Assembly (NCBI GenBank): GCA_013203755.1
Contig: JABMPI010000737.1
Location: 1-22,093, forward strand
Source: Bacteroidota bacterium
GTDB taxonomy: Bacteria > Bacteroidota > Bacteroidia > Bacteroidales > Prolixibacteraceae
Direction of reading: 5' to 3'
DNA length: 22,093 bases
This document shows positions 6,541 through 15,607 of the stretch, piece by piece. The notes under the pieces were generated by a model, which ran no database searches, was not told the origin of the DNA, and saw only the letters and a program-made list of their open reading frames with translations. Within the stretch, counting starts at the first letter, position 1, and every line of letters begins with the position of its first letter. Both the position numbers and the translations under genes were made by a program.

Positions 6541-9500
6541 TTATATTTTTGAAGGATTTTCTCCAAATTCCTTTTTAAAACAAAATGTAAAATAGTTGGG
6601 ATCAGTAAAGCCGGTTTCGTAGGCTGCTTCTGAAACCCGCACGTGTTTGACTTTAATGAGTTCGTAGGCCTTTTTTAGCCGAATTGTACGTATATAATTG
6701 TTGGGCGTTGAATTTGTTAAGGCCTTAATTTTCCGGTTTAGCTGTGTTCTGCTAATATTAAAATGTTTTGATAATAGTTCGATATTTAAGTTTTCGTTGG
6801 TAATATTTTCAAAAATGAATTCCTTCAGTTTATTAATAAATTCAATATCGGAGGCACTGTATTTTTCGAATTCGCCTTTTACCGGTTCAATTCCCAGGAA
6901 CTTTTCTTTTGCCCTTTTCCTGTTGTCAAGTAAGGATTTGGCTACTGCATCCAGGTACTGAATTTCAAAGGGTTTCGTGACATAACTATCAGCCCCGGAA
7001 CTCAAGCCCTTTATTTTTTGTTCAGTTGTATCATGTGCGGTAAGCATAATAATTGGGGTATGCGCCAAACTAAAGTTTTCCCTAACTTTTATGCTAAACT
7101 CAATCCCATCCATAACCGGCATTTGAATATCTGTAAGAATCAAATCTGGCTCTTTAGTATTCGCTAATTTTAGTCCATCAGCACCATTATCTGCCTGATA
7201 CACTTTATACGCCTTATTAAAATGAGAACCAAGATATTCTCGCAATTCTTTATTGTCCTCTACTATGAGAATTTTAGGGAGGCTATATTTTTTAGCATAC
7301 GCTGAGGTTTGAACACTATCCTCTGTTGAAGTTTCCGTGTTTGATTCATCATATAATTCTTTTTCCTCAGGTGCAAAAATGCTGATTTTTTCTTCCGAAG
7401 AATAATGTTTTTCTTCCGCCGGAATAGTTAGTGTAAAGATACTTCCTTTCGCTTGTTCCGATTGTACATCAATTTTTCCCCGATGAATTTCTACCAAATC
7501 ATGAACAATCGACAATCCGATTCCGCTACCCTCAAACTTAATATTGTCGCTTTTTTGAACCTGGTAAAACCGATCAAAAATATTTTTCTTCTCTTCTTCT
7601 GAAAATCCTTTACCCATATCGCCAACCTCAAGAAACAAATATTTTTCATTATTGCGTAATACGGATTTAACGGTTAACCAAACTTTCCCGCTATCGGAAG
7701 TAAACTTTATTGCATTAGCCAGTAAATTCCAAAGTATTTTTTCAACCTTCTTTATATCAACAAACACATTTTCGGTTAAATTAAAGTGAAAGATAAAATC
7801 CAAATCACGTTTTTTGCATTCAATTCGAAACGCTTCAAAAATATTTTCAATTACAGGTTTTAAATCTGTCGATTGAGTTTGCAAAGGCAACTGACGTTGA
7901 GTTATTTTTCTAAAGTCAATTAAATCAGAAATAAGCTTATACAATCTTGCGGCATTCCTTTTTGCCACATCCAGTTTTTTAATTTGGTCCCTGTCCAGAT
8001 TATCAGACTGAAGTAAATCGTTTATTGGGGCCGAGATAAGGGTAAGTGGTGTTTTTAAGTCGTGCGAAATATTGGTAAAAAACGCCAGTTTGTTTTCCGT
8101 AAGTTCGTGTTCCTTTTTTACCTTATATTCCGAAATCTCAACTTCCTTTTTTAATTGAACTCTCCTACTATAAAACCTGAACACCAGAATAATATTCGAA
8201 ATGATGAAAAGAAAATAGAAAATAAATGCAAGCCAGGTTAGGTACCACGGCGGCAAAATTTGAATTTCCAAACTGGTAGCATTATCATTCCAAAAATTAT
8301 TTTTATTGGTGCTTTTTACCTGAAAAATATATTTCCCGGGAGATAAATTGGTATAAGTTGTTTGATTGTTCTCACCTAAATAAATCCAGTCCCTTTCAAG
8401 TCCACTCAACCTGTACGCAAAGTTGTTGAACTTTGGCAAATTGTTGTCTTTGGTAAAAAAACTGATGGTAAATGAATTTCGACTAAATGGAAGTTTTAAC
8501 TTTTTGGTTTGTTCCAGAGGAAATTCAAGATAGTTTTCTTTTTTCAGTGCTTTTATACTCTTGTTGTGAAAACGAAGATCGGATATAATAATTTCTGAAC
8601 TTGAAGTATCAGACACAATTTCATCTGGCTTAAGAATTGTAAAACCCTCTGAGTTCCCAAAAATTAACTGATTATCGAAAGTTTTTGCTGAAGTGCGTGA
8701 CAAAAATTCGTTTGATGCCAGTCCATGTCGGTAATTATATATTTGAATTTGCTCACTTTGTCTGTTAAAACTACATAATCCTTCTATTGTACTTATCCAA
8801 AGTACCGAGTCGTTTGTCGATTCAATACGCAACAATGAATTGGTGGGAAAGCCTTGCTCTATCGTCCATTTATCAAAGGATCTACCATCAGGAGACAGTC
8901 TAATCAATCCATCGGCCTGTGTTGTAAACCAATAATAACCATCTTTGTCGTTATAAAAATCGTTTAATTTAAATGTTACACGATTATTAATTTCTGGCAT
9001 CACATTTTCCAAAACATTTTGTTGATTATTATATAAAAATAAACCCGAATTCCGGATCAAAGCCATAATTTCTCCCGATTGGTTTTTTCGTATGGAGTTT
9101 ATTTGAAAATTAGTGTTGTTTAGTTCTTTCGAAACTTGTTGAACGACAGAAAGTTGTCCGCTCTTAGTATTGAATTTTAATAAACTCTTATCCCTGAAAT
9201 GAGATCCAATCAGCATCGTTTCCTCATCTAAATTATAAAGTAAAATAATGCGTTGCATTTCATTATCTTTTTCAGAACAAGGATTATATTTACTAATAAG
9301 TTTCAAATCTTTCGAATATTTTCCAAGTAGTCCATCGTATGTAGCTATCCATAATTCTTCATCTCTGGATTCCACGGCAGTTACCTTACTTCCTTGAAGT
9401 TGCCCGATCAACTGGTTAGCGTTAATATTCTGAAATTTCTTATTGTCATTATTCCAAATTGAGAAACCATAATTAGTTCCAAGATAAATAGAGTTTTCCT

Positions 9501-10494
9501 GAGCAAAAACCGATATTCCTTCTTTATCTATAAGAGAATTTGGATTTCCCGGGATGGGTGTAAAATTAATAAAGGCATTATTCTCATTTATTAAACATGT
9601 GAGACCGGCACCGTACGTTGATATCCATATTGTACCATTCAATCCTTTAGAAATGTTGTAAATACTATTGCTCGGTATTTTTGAAGATTTGTTTTGCTCC
9701 TTTTTCCAATGCCCGATTAGAGTTCCGTCTTCATCCAGTAAAAGTATTCCATTTCCATCGGTTGCCAAAAATATTTTGCCATTGATCTGTTCAATATCCA
9801 TAATATTGTGGCGATTCATTGTGTGGATTTTAGAAATGTTTTCCGATGGATCAATCCGGAATAGATCACCGTTTCTAAATGCTATCCACAAATTGTTATC
9901 AATTTCTTTGATTAGGTTAATCACCCGGTTGTGAAAATATTGCGTCGAAGAATTTAACATTTGTAGTCCGTTATTACCAGCATTGTACCATATGCCCTCA
10001 TCAGTAACTTCAAAACTATTTATTTTACTAATACTAAATTCGGTAAATTCCTGTTCTTCACTTAGCTTCACCAATTTGTCCGTCATTATAAAAAACAACT
10101 CATTTTTAAAACATCTGAGATCTTTTATGTACCCATTTCTAATTAACTCGAATGTGTCTGTAATGCGATTATAGATATAAAGGCCTTGGTCGGTAGCTAC
10201 CCAAACAATATTATTGTTAATTACAATTTTATTTATTATCCGGCCCCTTAACAATTGATAGGTAACAAAATTGTATCCGTCGAAACGTGCAATTCCATTG
10301 CCTGTTCCCACCCAGCCATAGCCAAATTCATCTAGTTCAAAACAGCTAACTATATTTCGGGGAAGACCCTCTTTGTCTGTAAAATTTAAAACACGCACAT
10401 TTTGAGATGCGTGTAGAACAAAACTTAAAAATACGAACAAGCTTACAAGAAGCAATTTGGAGGACGGCAATTTTACTCTAGTATGATTTACCAT
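6541..10494 (-). CDS. Hybrid two-component system regulator (HTCS) of the PUL
   Basis: A 1317-residue single-chain sensor and transcription activator. In order: a signal/anchor at about 14-30; a long periplasmic sensor of repeated two-bladed propeller motifs (for example WVGTGNGIARFDG and LWISTYGAGLTCL) to about residue 680; a Y_Y_Y immunoglobulin-like domain to about 745 (FAYRLSGLERDW, YTNLSPGKYIFQV); and a membrane segment at about 751-775. Next are HisKA with phosphoacceptor His811 (SHDLKTP), an ATPase domain (N box NLLANAIKF, GDMGKGF, GSGIGLSIV), and a receiver domain with phosphoacceptor Asp1122 (LTDIQMPVMDG) and Lys in VTKPFE. It ends with an AraC-type DNA-binding domain (ISRTQLNRKIKAL, AAYETGFTDPNYFTFCFKKE). 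All catalytic residues are present. HTCS proteins bind breakdown oligosaccharides of the PUL's glycan and activate its promoter. It is divergent from susC across 292 bases, so control of the adjacent PUL is strongly implied. Confidence 0.95.
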   Translation of the reverse strand: MVNHTRVKLPSSKLLLVSLFVFLSFVLHASQNVRVLNFTDKEGLPRNIVSCFELDEFGYGWVGTGNGIARFDGYNFVTYQLLRGRIINKIVINNNIVWVATDQGLYIYNRITDTFELIRNGYIKDLRCFKNELFFIMTDKLVKLSEEQEFTEFSISKINSFEVTDEGIWYNAGNNGLQMLNSSTQYFHNRVINLIKEIDNNLWIAFRNGDLFRIDPSENISKIHTMNRHNIMDIEQINGKIFLATDGNGILLLDEDGTLIGHWKKEQNKSSKIPSNSIYNISKGLNGTIWISTYGAGLTCLINENNAFINFTPIPGNPNSLIDKEGISVFAQENSIYLGTNYGFSIWNNDNKKFQNINANQLIGQLQGSKVTAVESRDEELWIATYDGLLGKYSKDLKLISKYNPCSEKDNEMQRIILLYNLDEETMLIGSHFRDKSLLKFNTKSGQLSVVQQVSKELNNTNFQINSIRKNQSGEIMALIRNSGLFLYNNQQNVLENVMPEINNRVTFKLNDFYNDKDGYYWFTTQADGLIRLSPDGRSFDKWTIEQGFPTNSLLRIESTNDSVLWISTIEGLCSFNRQSEQIQIYNYRHGLASNEFLSRTSAKTFDNQLIFGNSEGFTILKPDEIVSDTSSSEIIISDLRFHNKSIKALKKENYLEFPLEQTKKLKLPFSRNSFTISFFTKDNNLPKFNNFAYRLSGLERDWIYLGENNQTTYTNLSPGKYIFQVKSTNKNNFWNDNATSLEIQILPPWYLTWLAFIFYFLFIISNIILVFRFYSRRVQLKKEVEISEYKVKKEHELTENKLAFFTNISHDLKTPLTLISAPINDLLQSDNLDRDQIKKLDVAKRNAARLYKLISDLIDFRKITQRQLPLQTQSTDLKPVIENIFEAFRIECKKRDLDFIFHFNLTENVFVDIKKVEKILWNLLANAIKFTSDSGKVWLTVKSVLRNNEKYLFLEVGDMGKGFSEEEKKNIFDRFYQVQKSDNIKFEGSGIGLSIVHDLVEIHRGKIDVQSEQAKGSIFTLTIPAEEKHYSSEEKISIFAPEEKELYDESNTETSTEDSVQTSAYAKKYSLPKILIVEDNKELREYLGSHFNKAYKVYQADNGADGLKLANTKEPDLILTDIQMPVMDGIEFSIKVRENFSLAHTPIIMLTAHDTTEQKIKGLSSGADSYVTKPFEIQYLDAVAKSLLDNRKRAKEKFLGIEPVKGEFEKYSASDIEFINKLKEFIFENITNENLNIELLSKHFNISRTQLNRKIKALTNSTPNNYIRTIRLKKAYELIKVKHVRVSEAAYETGFTDPNYFTFCFKKEFGENPSKI

Positions 10495-10786
10495 TCGAAT
10501 TATTCTATTTCCGCAATTTAGGTATAATTGTAATTAAAATCGAAATCTGGAAATTAGATTCATATTTATTATTTAACTGCTGGAATAAATAATGGAAAAT
10601 ATTTACTCATTAAACTTGAAAATAATACCAAAATTCTTAAAAATACGTCAATGCCAAAACATAAACACCTCAATATAAACTGGTTGTCATTTTGATTCAA
10701 TTTCAAAGATTATCCAACTAATTGTTAAGACTATTCCTGTTTACATTATATAGTTTTGAATCAGAATTAATCAAAATCAAATTCTT
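10495..10786. other. Divergent regulatory region between HTCS gene and susC
   Basis: These 292 AT-rich bases should hold the promoters of both genes and the AraC-domain binding sites. The susC -7 box is listed separately. An 8-bp inverted pair, TGATTCAA (10693-10700) and TTGAATCA (10756-10763), has its right arm overlapping that -7 box. In sequence this AT-rich such a pair may be chance. No full TAnnTTTG was found in the HTCS direction. Confidence 0.5.
10751..10758 (+). promoter_or_regulatory. -7 element of the susC promoter
   Basis: TAGTTTTG is a perfect match to TAnnTTTG, 28 bases before the susC start codon. The nearest TTG upstream (10722-10724) is a few bases farther than the usual -33 spacing. 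A weak -33 site would suit a promoter that depends on an activator such as the divergent HTCS. Confidence 0.6.
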
Positions 10787-13700
10787 ATGAGACAAATTAT
10801 TTTATTACTTACATTTTTATTAGTGAGCTCAGGCTTAACTTTTGCACAAACAACAGTGAGTGGAAAAGTAACCAGTTCTTCCGGGGAAACCTTTCCCGGA
10901 GTAAACATTGTTATTACAGGAACAACAACCGGAACAGTTTCTGACATTAACGGTGAATTTAGTTTGCCGGTTCCTGATATTCAAAATGGTCAACTTTCCA
11001 TTTCGTTTATTGGATTTAAAACACAGATAGTTGATTTATCAGGTAATACAACAATTAATGTTGTTCTTCAAGAATCTTTTCAAGATTTGGATGAAGTTAT
11101 AGTGGTAGGTTATGGGGAGATGCGAAAAAGCGACCTTACCGGAAGTATTTCATCGATTTCTGTAAAAAATGCCAATGAAAGAGGAGTTCCTTCAGTTGAT
11201 CAATTACTTCAGGGTAGGGCTGCAGGTGTTCATGTAAAAACAAATTCTGGTGTTCCGGGAGGAGCTGTTCAGATTAACATACGTGGAGTTGGTTCAATGT
11301 CGGCAAGTAACCAGCCATTGTATGTGGTCGACGGGATGATTCTTGACGCCGGGGGAGATGAGTCTGGCGATGCCAGTACATTGGCAATGACGGCAAGTAA
11401 TCCAATTGCTTTCCTTTCGCCAGAGGATATTGAAAACATCGAAATATTAAAAGATGCATCTGCTACTGCAATTTACGGTTCGCGTGGTGCAAATGGTGTT
11501 GTTTTGGTAACAACTAAAAAAGGAAATAAAGGAGAAGGCGAAATTTCTTATTCCAATAGCTTTTCTTTTTCTGAAGTAGAAAAATATATTGATGTGATGG
11601 ATGGTGATCAGTGGAAAAGTTATCGAAATGAAATGAATGAAATTGCCTGGGAACTTGATGGTACACCGGAAGAAGACCGTAACTATACTTACCCTGATTC
11701 GGTACAAATTCTTCCAGTAAATTGGCAGGAAGACACCTACCAAAAAGCATTTTCGCAAAAACACAGATTGTCATTTTCAAAAGCTGATGACGAATCGGCA
11801 CTATTTTTATCTGCAGGTTATCTCGACTCTGAGGGGATTATTTCTTCTACAGGTTTCAAGAAAATGGATATTAGGGTAAATTCAAGAAAGAAAATAACGG
11901 ACAGGTTGGATGTTACAACGAACTTTAATATTTCGCGTTTAGAGAACGATATGACTGTTGGGACAGAAGTGCTGGGAGGAAATCGTTCGATGGTTGGTTC
12001 AATAGTTTTTTCCGCACCAGTATTAAATGGTGCTGTAGATGAATTTGGAGACTTTGACCCGGACGAATTTTACAATAGCCCTACTGCATGGTTAAATGAT
12101 CATAGCGATAAATCAAAAGAATATACAGTTGTTTCGAAGATTAGTCTTGATTATGAGATTAGCAAAACTTTAAGTGCAACTGCACGAATGGGAATGGATT
12201 ATAAAAATAAAAATCGATTACGTTATTTAGGACGTGGAATTGACCGTGGCTTTAAAGAAGGTGGAATTGGTGAAAAATATGATACTCAAAACTTCCACTG
12301 GGTGTCTGACTTTCTTCTTAATTACAAAAATAAATTTGGTGCCCATCGTGTAGCAGCAACTTTAGGTGCTACTGCCGATCAGAAATTACTTGAACGTTCA
12401 AAACTTCGCTCTACTTTCTTCATCGACGATTTCCTCGGTGCAGAAGCCATGCATGCCGGTGCAAATCAGAAAATAGAATACACCGACCAGTTTAATGTTA
12501 AATATATGTCGGTTTTATTTCGTGGAAATTACAGCTACAAAAACAGACTTTCAGCAACCATAACCGGAAGACAAGATTTTTCGAACAAACTGGGTAAAGG
12601 TCAAAAAGGTGCCTTTTTCCCTGCTTTAGCAACTGCCTATCGTTTAAGTGAAGAATCTTTTATAAAAGATTTAAAAGTGTTCTCTAATTTAAAAATAAGG
12701 GCTGGTTGGGGCCAAGTTGGTAATAGTTCAAACCCATCATTTGCAACAGTTAATTCCATGAGGTTTTCTACTGTTGTTGGTGAAGACGGATTGCCAAAAA
12801 CAATACTTGCTCCCGGGCAAAAAGGAAATCCGGATCTTACCTGGGAAACTTCTGAACAAACTAATATTGGACTTGATTTAGGAATGTTTGATAATCGTTT
12901 TAGTTTAACTGTTGATGCCTATAATAAGGAAACCAAAGATCAGCTGCAGGAAGTTCAACTTTCTCCTGAATATGGTTATAGTTCCATGTGGTATAATCTT
13001 GGTACGGTTTCAAACAAAGGAATTGAAGCAAGTATAAATGCAGTTCTTTATCAGGATAAAGATTTCCACGTTTCAATTGGTGGAAATATCGCCTTCAACA
13101 GAAATAAAATTGTTGAAATGGGTGGAAACTCATACTTAGGTGAAAACCTTGGACAGAATTCGGAAATTAAAGATCCGGTTAACATGTTTAGAGAAGGAGA
13201 AGCGGTTGGTGTTTTCTGGGGATTTGAAACCGATGGAATTATTCAAACTCCTGAGGAGGCAATAGCTGAAGATGCACCACTTTTTTATGGGAATGCAATG
13301 GCCGAAGGAAATACACGATTTATTGACCAAAATAGAGATACATTAATTAACGACCTGGATAAAACCATTATTGGTGATCCAAATCCTGATTTTGTTTACG
13401 GTTTCAATGGAGAGTTTGGCTATAAAGGTTTGTCTTTGAATTTCCTTTTTACAGGTGTACAAGGCAGAGATGTATTCAATGGTAATTTTGGACGATTGAG
13501 AAACTTCCATTTATCCGGAACAAATAAACTTGCTGAAGCTTACACTGATGCATGGAGACCCGGTGCTCCAAGTGATGTCTATCCAAGGCTCGATTATGAA
13601 CAGGCAGCTTTTTCAAGTATTTATACAGATCAATGGGTAGAAGATGCTTCATTTTTAAGATTAAGCAATGTTACCGTTTCGTATCTTTGGAAACCGGGAA

Positions 13701-13882
13701 CTAAGCTGATTAAAAATGTGAAGTTCTTTGTTACAGGCAATAACCTGTTAACTTTTACAAAGTATAAAGGTTATGATCCTGAAGTTGATTCGTACCCTAC
13801 AAATCCTAAGAAGATTGGAATTGATTTAAACTCATTCCCTTCAATTCGTTCAATAATGTTTGGTGTTAATGTAACCTTGTAA
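10787..13882 (+). CDS. SusC/RagA-family TonB-dependent outer-membrane transporter
   Basis: This 1031-residue protein is the outer-membrane channel that, with its SusD lid, imports oligosaccharides using TonB energy. The signal peptide MRQIILLLTFLLVSSGLTFA is cleaved before Gln21. A carboxypeptidase-regulatory-like beta domain spans about 23-95 (VSGKVTSSSGETFPGVNI to TTINVVLQES). A TonB-box-like segment (LDEVIVVGYGEMRKSDLTG) follows. The plug domain has SusC signatures such as DQLLQGRAAGVHV, LYVVDGMIL, and KDASATAIYGSRGANGVVLV. The remainder is a 22-strand-type barrel ending in hydrophobic IMFGVNVTL, as expected for outer-membrane assembly. There is no N-terminal STN domain, so no anti-sigma signalling is expected, consistent with the HTCS control. 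It is the first gene of the operon, with susD 21 bases downstream. The sequence does not define the substrate. Confidence 0.97.
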   Translation: MRQIILLLTFLLVSSGLTFAQTTVSGKVTSSSGETFPGVNIVITGTTTGTVSDINGEFSLPVPDIQNGQLSISFIGFKTQIVDLSGNTTINVVLQESFQDLDEVIVVGYGEMRKSDLTGSISSISVKNANERGVPSVDQLLQGRAAGVHVKTNSGVPGGAVQINIRGVGSMSASNQPLYVVDGMILDAGGDESGDASTLAMTASNPIAFLSPEDIENIEILKDASATAIYGSRGANGVVLVTTKKGNKGEGEISYSNSFSFSEVEKYIDVMDGDQWKSYRNEMNEIAWELDGTPEEDRNYTYPDSVQILPVNWQEDTYQKAFSQKHRLSFSKADDESALFLSAGYLDSEGIISSTGFKKMDIRVNSRKKITDRLDVTTNFNISRLENDMTVGTEVLGGNRSMVGSIVFSAPVLNGAVDEFGDFDPDEFYNSPTAWLNDHSDKSKEYTVVSKISLDYEISKTLSATARMGMDYKNKNRLRYLGRGIDRGFKEGGIGEKYDTQNFHWVSDFLLNYKNKFGAHRVAATLGATADQKLLERSKLRSTFFIDDFLGAEAMHAGANQKIEYTDQFNVKYMSVLFRGNYSYKNRLSATITGRQDFSNKLGKGQKGAFFPALATAYRLSEESFIKDLKVFSNLKIRAGWGQVGNSSNPSFATVNSMRFSTVVGEDGLPKTILAPGQKGNPDLTWETSEQTNIGLDLGMFDNRFSLTVDAYNKETKDQLQEVQLSPEYGYSSMWYNLGTVSNKGIEASINAVLYQDKDFHVSIGGNIAFNRNKIVEMGGNSYLGENLGQNSEIKDPVNMFREGEAVGVFWGFETDGIIQTPEEAIAEDAPLFYGNAMAEGNTRFIDQNRDTLINDLDKTIIGDPNPDFVYGFNGEFGYKGLSLNFLFTGVQGRDVFNGNFGRLRNFHLSGTNKLAEAYTDAWRPGAPSDVYPRLDYEQAAFSSIYTDQWVEDASFLRLSNVTVSYLWKPGTKLIKNVKFFVTGNNLLTFTKYKGYDPEVDSYPTNPKKIGIDLNSFPSIRSIMFGVNVTL

Positions 13883-13903
13883 TCCTTTCAAAAGAAATTA
13901 AAA

Positions 13904-15508
13904 ATGAAAAAGATCTATTATATAATATTATCACTTCTGGTATTTTCTTCATGTGAAAATATGCTGGAAGAGGAAATTACAAATTTCCGTACAGCTGAAA
14001 ATGCCTTTGATACGGAAGAATCAGCCGCCGCAACTGTTGAGAGTGTGAAAAAATCATTTATGGCTTATGACTACTACAGTGGAATGTTCCACCAAACTTT
14101 AGGATTTAACTCTACTATCGTTGGACGCCGTGCCGGTGCAAATTCGAACCGATCGCTTGCTCAATTAAAACAAACTCCCAGTACTCTTTGGGTAAGCAAA
14201 CCATATTCAGCTTGTTATTCAGGAGTTGCTTCTGCTAACTTTGTCATTAAAGTTACCGACCCAAATTCTGAATTGGAATCAGTAAAAAATGCAAGAGGTT
14301 TATCCTTATTTGCAAGAGCATTACACTATTTCAATCTGGTTAGATTATATGGACCTACACCATTGGTTCTTGAGCCTTTTGAATCTGATGATGATGCATC
14401 TGTTGCCAGACCTGAATCTGTCGATATTGTTCATGCCCAGATAGAGAGCGACCTTAATGACGCGTTCGAAATGATGCCTGAAACAACCACAGATAAAACC
14501 ACTCCTGTAAAATGGGCTGCGAAAGCGTATTTGGCTAAGTTATATCTTAATCTTGCCAGTAGGAGCAACGATCAGGCACAATGGACAAAGGCCAGAGATT
14601 ATGCACTCGAAGTAATTAATTCAGGCCCATATAATTTAGTTTCAAATTACAGTAACCTTTTTAGCATGGACACAGAATTTACTTCTGAAGCAATATTCGA
14701 ACTTTCGTTTGCAAGGGTTACAGATGCAGGTTCTGCTATGTCAAATATCCTGGCTCCCTGGAATATTATAACTTCCTCCGGTAAAGGTTCCTGGGGAAGG
14801 ATTATTGTGCTGAGAGAATCATATGACAGAATGCTTGCTGCCTGTGGCGGACAGGCTGATGCCCGTATGGAAATTGGAACTAAAACTTCATGGATTCGGA
14901 AAAACGGGGATCTAACTTGTGCCTATCCACTACCTAAAGGAGCTACTGTTGATGGAGTAAAAGCTAAAAGTTATGCGAGATATCCTGCTATATCAAAATG
15001 GATCGATGGATCTGCATTGGATAATAACACGGCTGGGAACAATTATATTGTTTGCCGTTTAGCGGAGATGCACTTGATTGTTGCTGAAGCTGAAAATGAA
15101 ATTAATGGTCCAACACAACTGGCTTGCGACCATATAAATATACTTATTGAACGAAGCAGGGGGACAAGTGGATATGATTTCCCTGTAAATATTAATCCTG
15201 CAGATTTTTCATCAAGTGAGGAATTGAGAGCCAGAATTATGGACGAAAGGCTTGTTGAACTTATTGGGGAAGGACAATCGTGGTTTGATGCACGCAGACG
15301 TGGTGCTGAATACTTTAAGCAAATTCTAATTAACCACAATGCTGCAATAGCCCAGGCCAAAAAAGATAAAACTTTCTCTGGAGGAACTGATGAAATTTTT
15401 GCAACTGATGATGCCTCAGTACTAAAAAACCTGTTGTTGCCAATCCCTTCTGATGTTATTATTAAAAATCAGGCAATTGGTCCTGAAGACCAGAATCCCG
15501 GATATTAG
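13904..15508 (+). CDS. SusD/RagB-family surface glycan-binding lipoprotein
   Basis: This 534-residue lipoprotein forms the lid on the SusC channel and binds the glycan at the cell surface. The signal peptide ends in FSSC with the lipidated Cys at residue 17. The next residues ENMLEEE are acidic, which fits a Bacteroidota surface-export signal. SusD hallmarks are ARALHYFNLVRLYGPTPLVL, the helical TPR-like region with VKWAAKAYLAKLYLNLA, the later RLAEMHLIVAEAENEI segment, and LRARIMDERLVELIGEGQSW near the C terminus. Its length is usual for the family. It is co-transcribed with susC. The hairpin just after its stop probably reduces or modulates read-through into the enzyme genes. Confidence 0.96.
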   Translation: MKKIYYIILSLLVFSSCENMLEEEITNFRTAENAFDTEESAAATVESVKKSFMAYDYYSGMFHQTLGFNSTIVGRRAGANSNRSLAQLKQTPSTLWVSKPYSACYSGVASANFVIKVTDPNSELESVKNARGLSLFARALHYFNLVRLYGPTPLVLEPFESDDDASVARPESVDIVHAQIESDLNDAFEMMPETTTDKTTPVKWAAKAYLAKLYLNLASRSNDQAQWTKARDYALEVINSGPYNLVSNYSNLFSMDTEFTSEAIFELSFARVTDAGSAMSNILAPWNIITSSGKGSWGRIIVLRESYDRMLAACGGQADARMEIGTKTSWIRKNGDLTCAYPLPKGATVDGVKAKSYARYPAISKWIDGSALDNNTAGNNYIVCRLAEMHLIVAEAENEINGPTQLACDHINILIERSRGTSGYDFPVNINPADFSSSEELRARIMDERLVELIGEGQSWFDARRRGAEYFKQILINHNAAIAQAKKDKTFSGGTDEIFATDDASVLKNLLLPIPSDVIIKNQAIGPEDQNPGY

Positions 15509-15548
15509 TTTAGTTGTTTTTCAATTAGATAGTTTAGTTTAGAAAGGT

Positions 15549-15582
15549 TAACCCTTCGAAGTAAATTTACTTCGGAGGGTTA
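15549..15582 (+). terminator. Long hairpin between susD and the GH3 gene
   Basis: AACCCTTCGAAGTAAA (15550-15565) faces its reverse complement TTTACTTCGGAGGGTT (15566-15581), with one G-T wobble and an added T-A pair outside. With a four-base loop the stem has about 15 pairs. No T run follows, only ATTCAACAC, so full termination is doubtful. Attenuation or 3'-end protection of the susCD message is more likely. It lies 25 bases before the GH3 start codon. Confidence 0.7.
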
Positions 15583-15607
15583 TTCAACACCCAATAGTAA
15601 AATTATT

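Noticed and set aside
10693..10763. 8-bp inverted pair in the susC promoter region as the HTCS operator
   Set aside because: The arms are short and AT-rich with a 55-base spacer, so chance is likely. It is mentioned in the regulatory region entry only.
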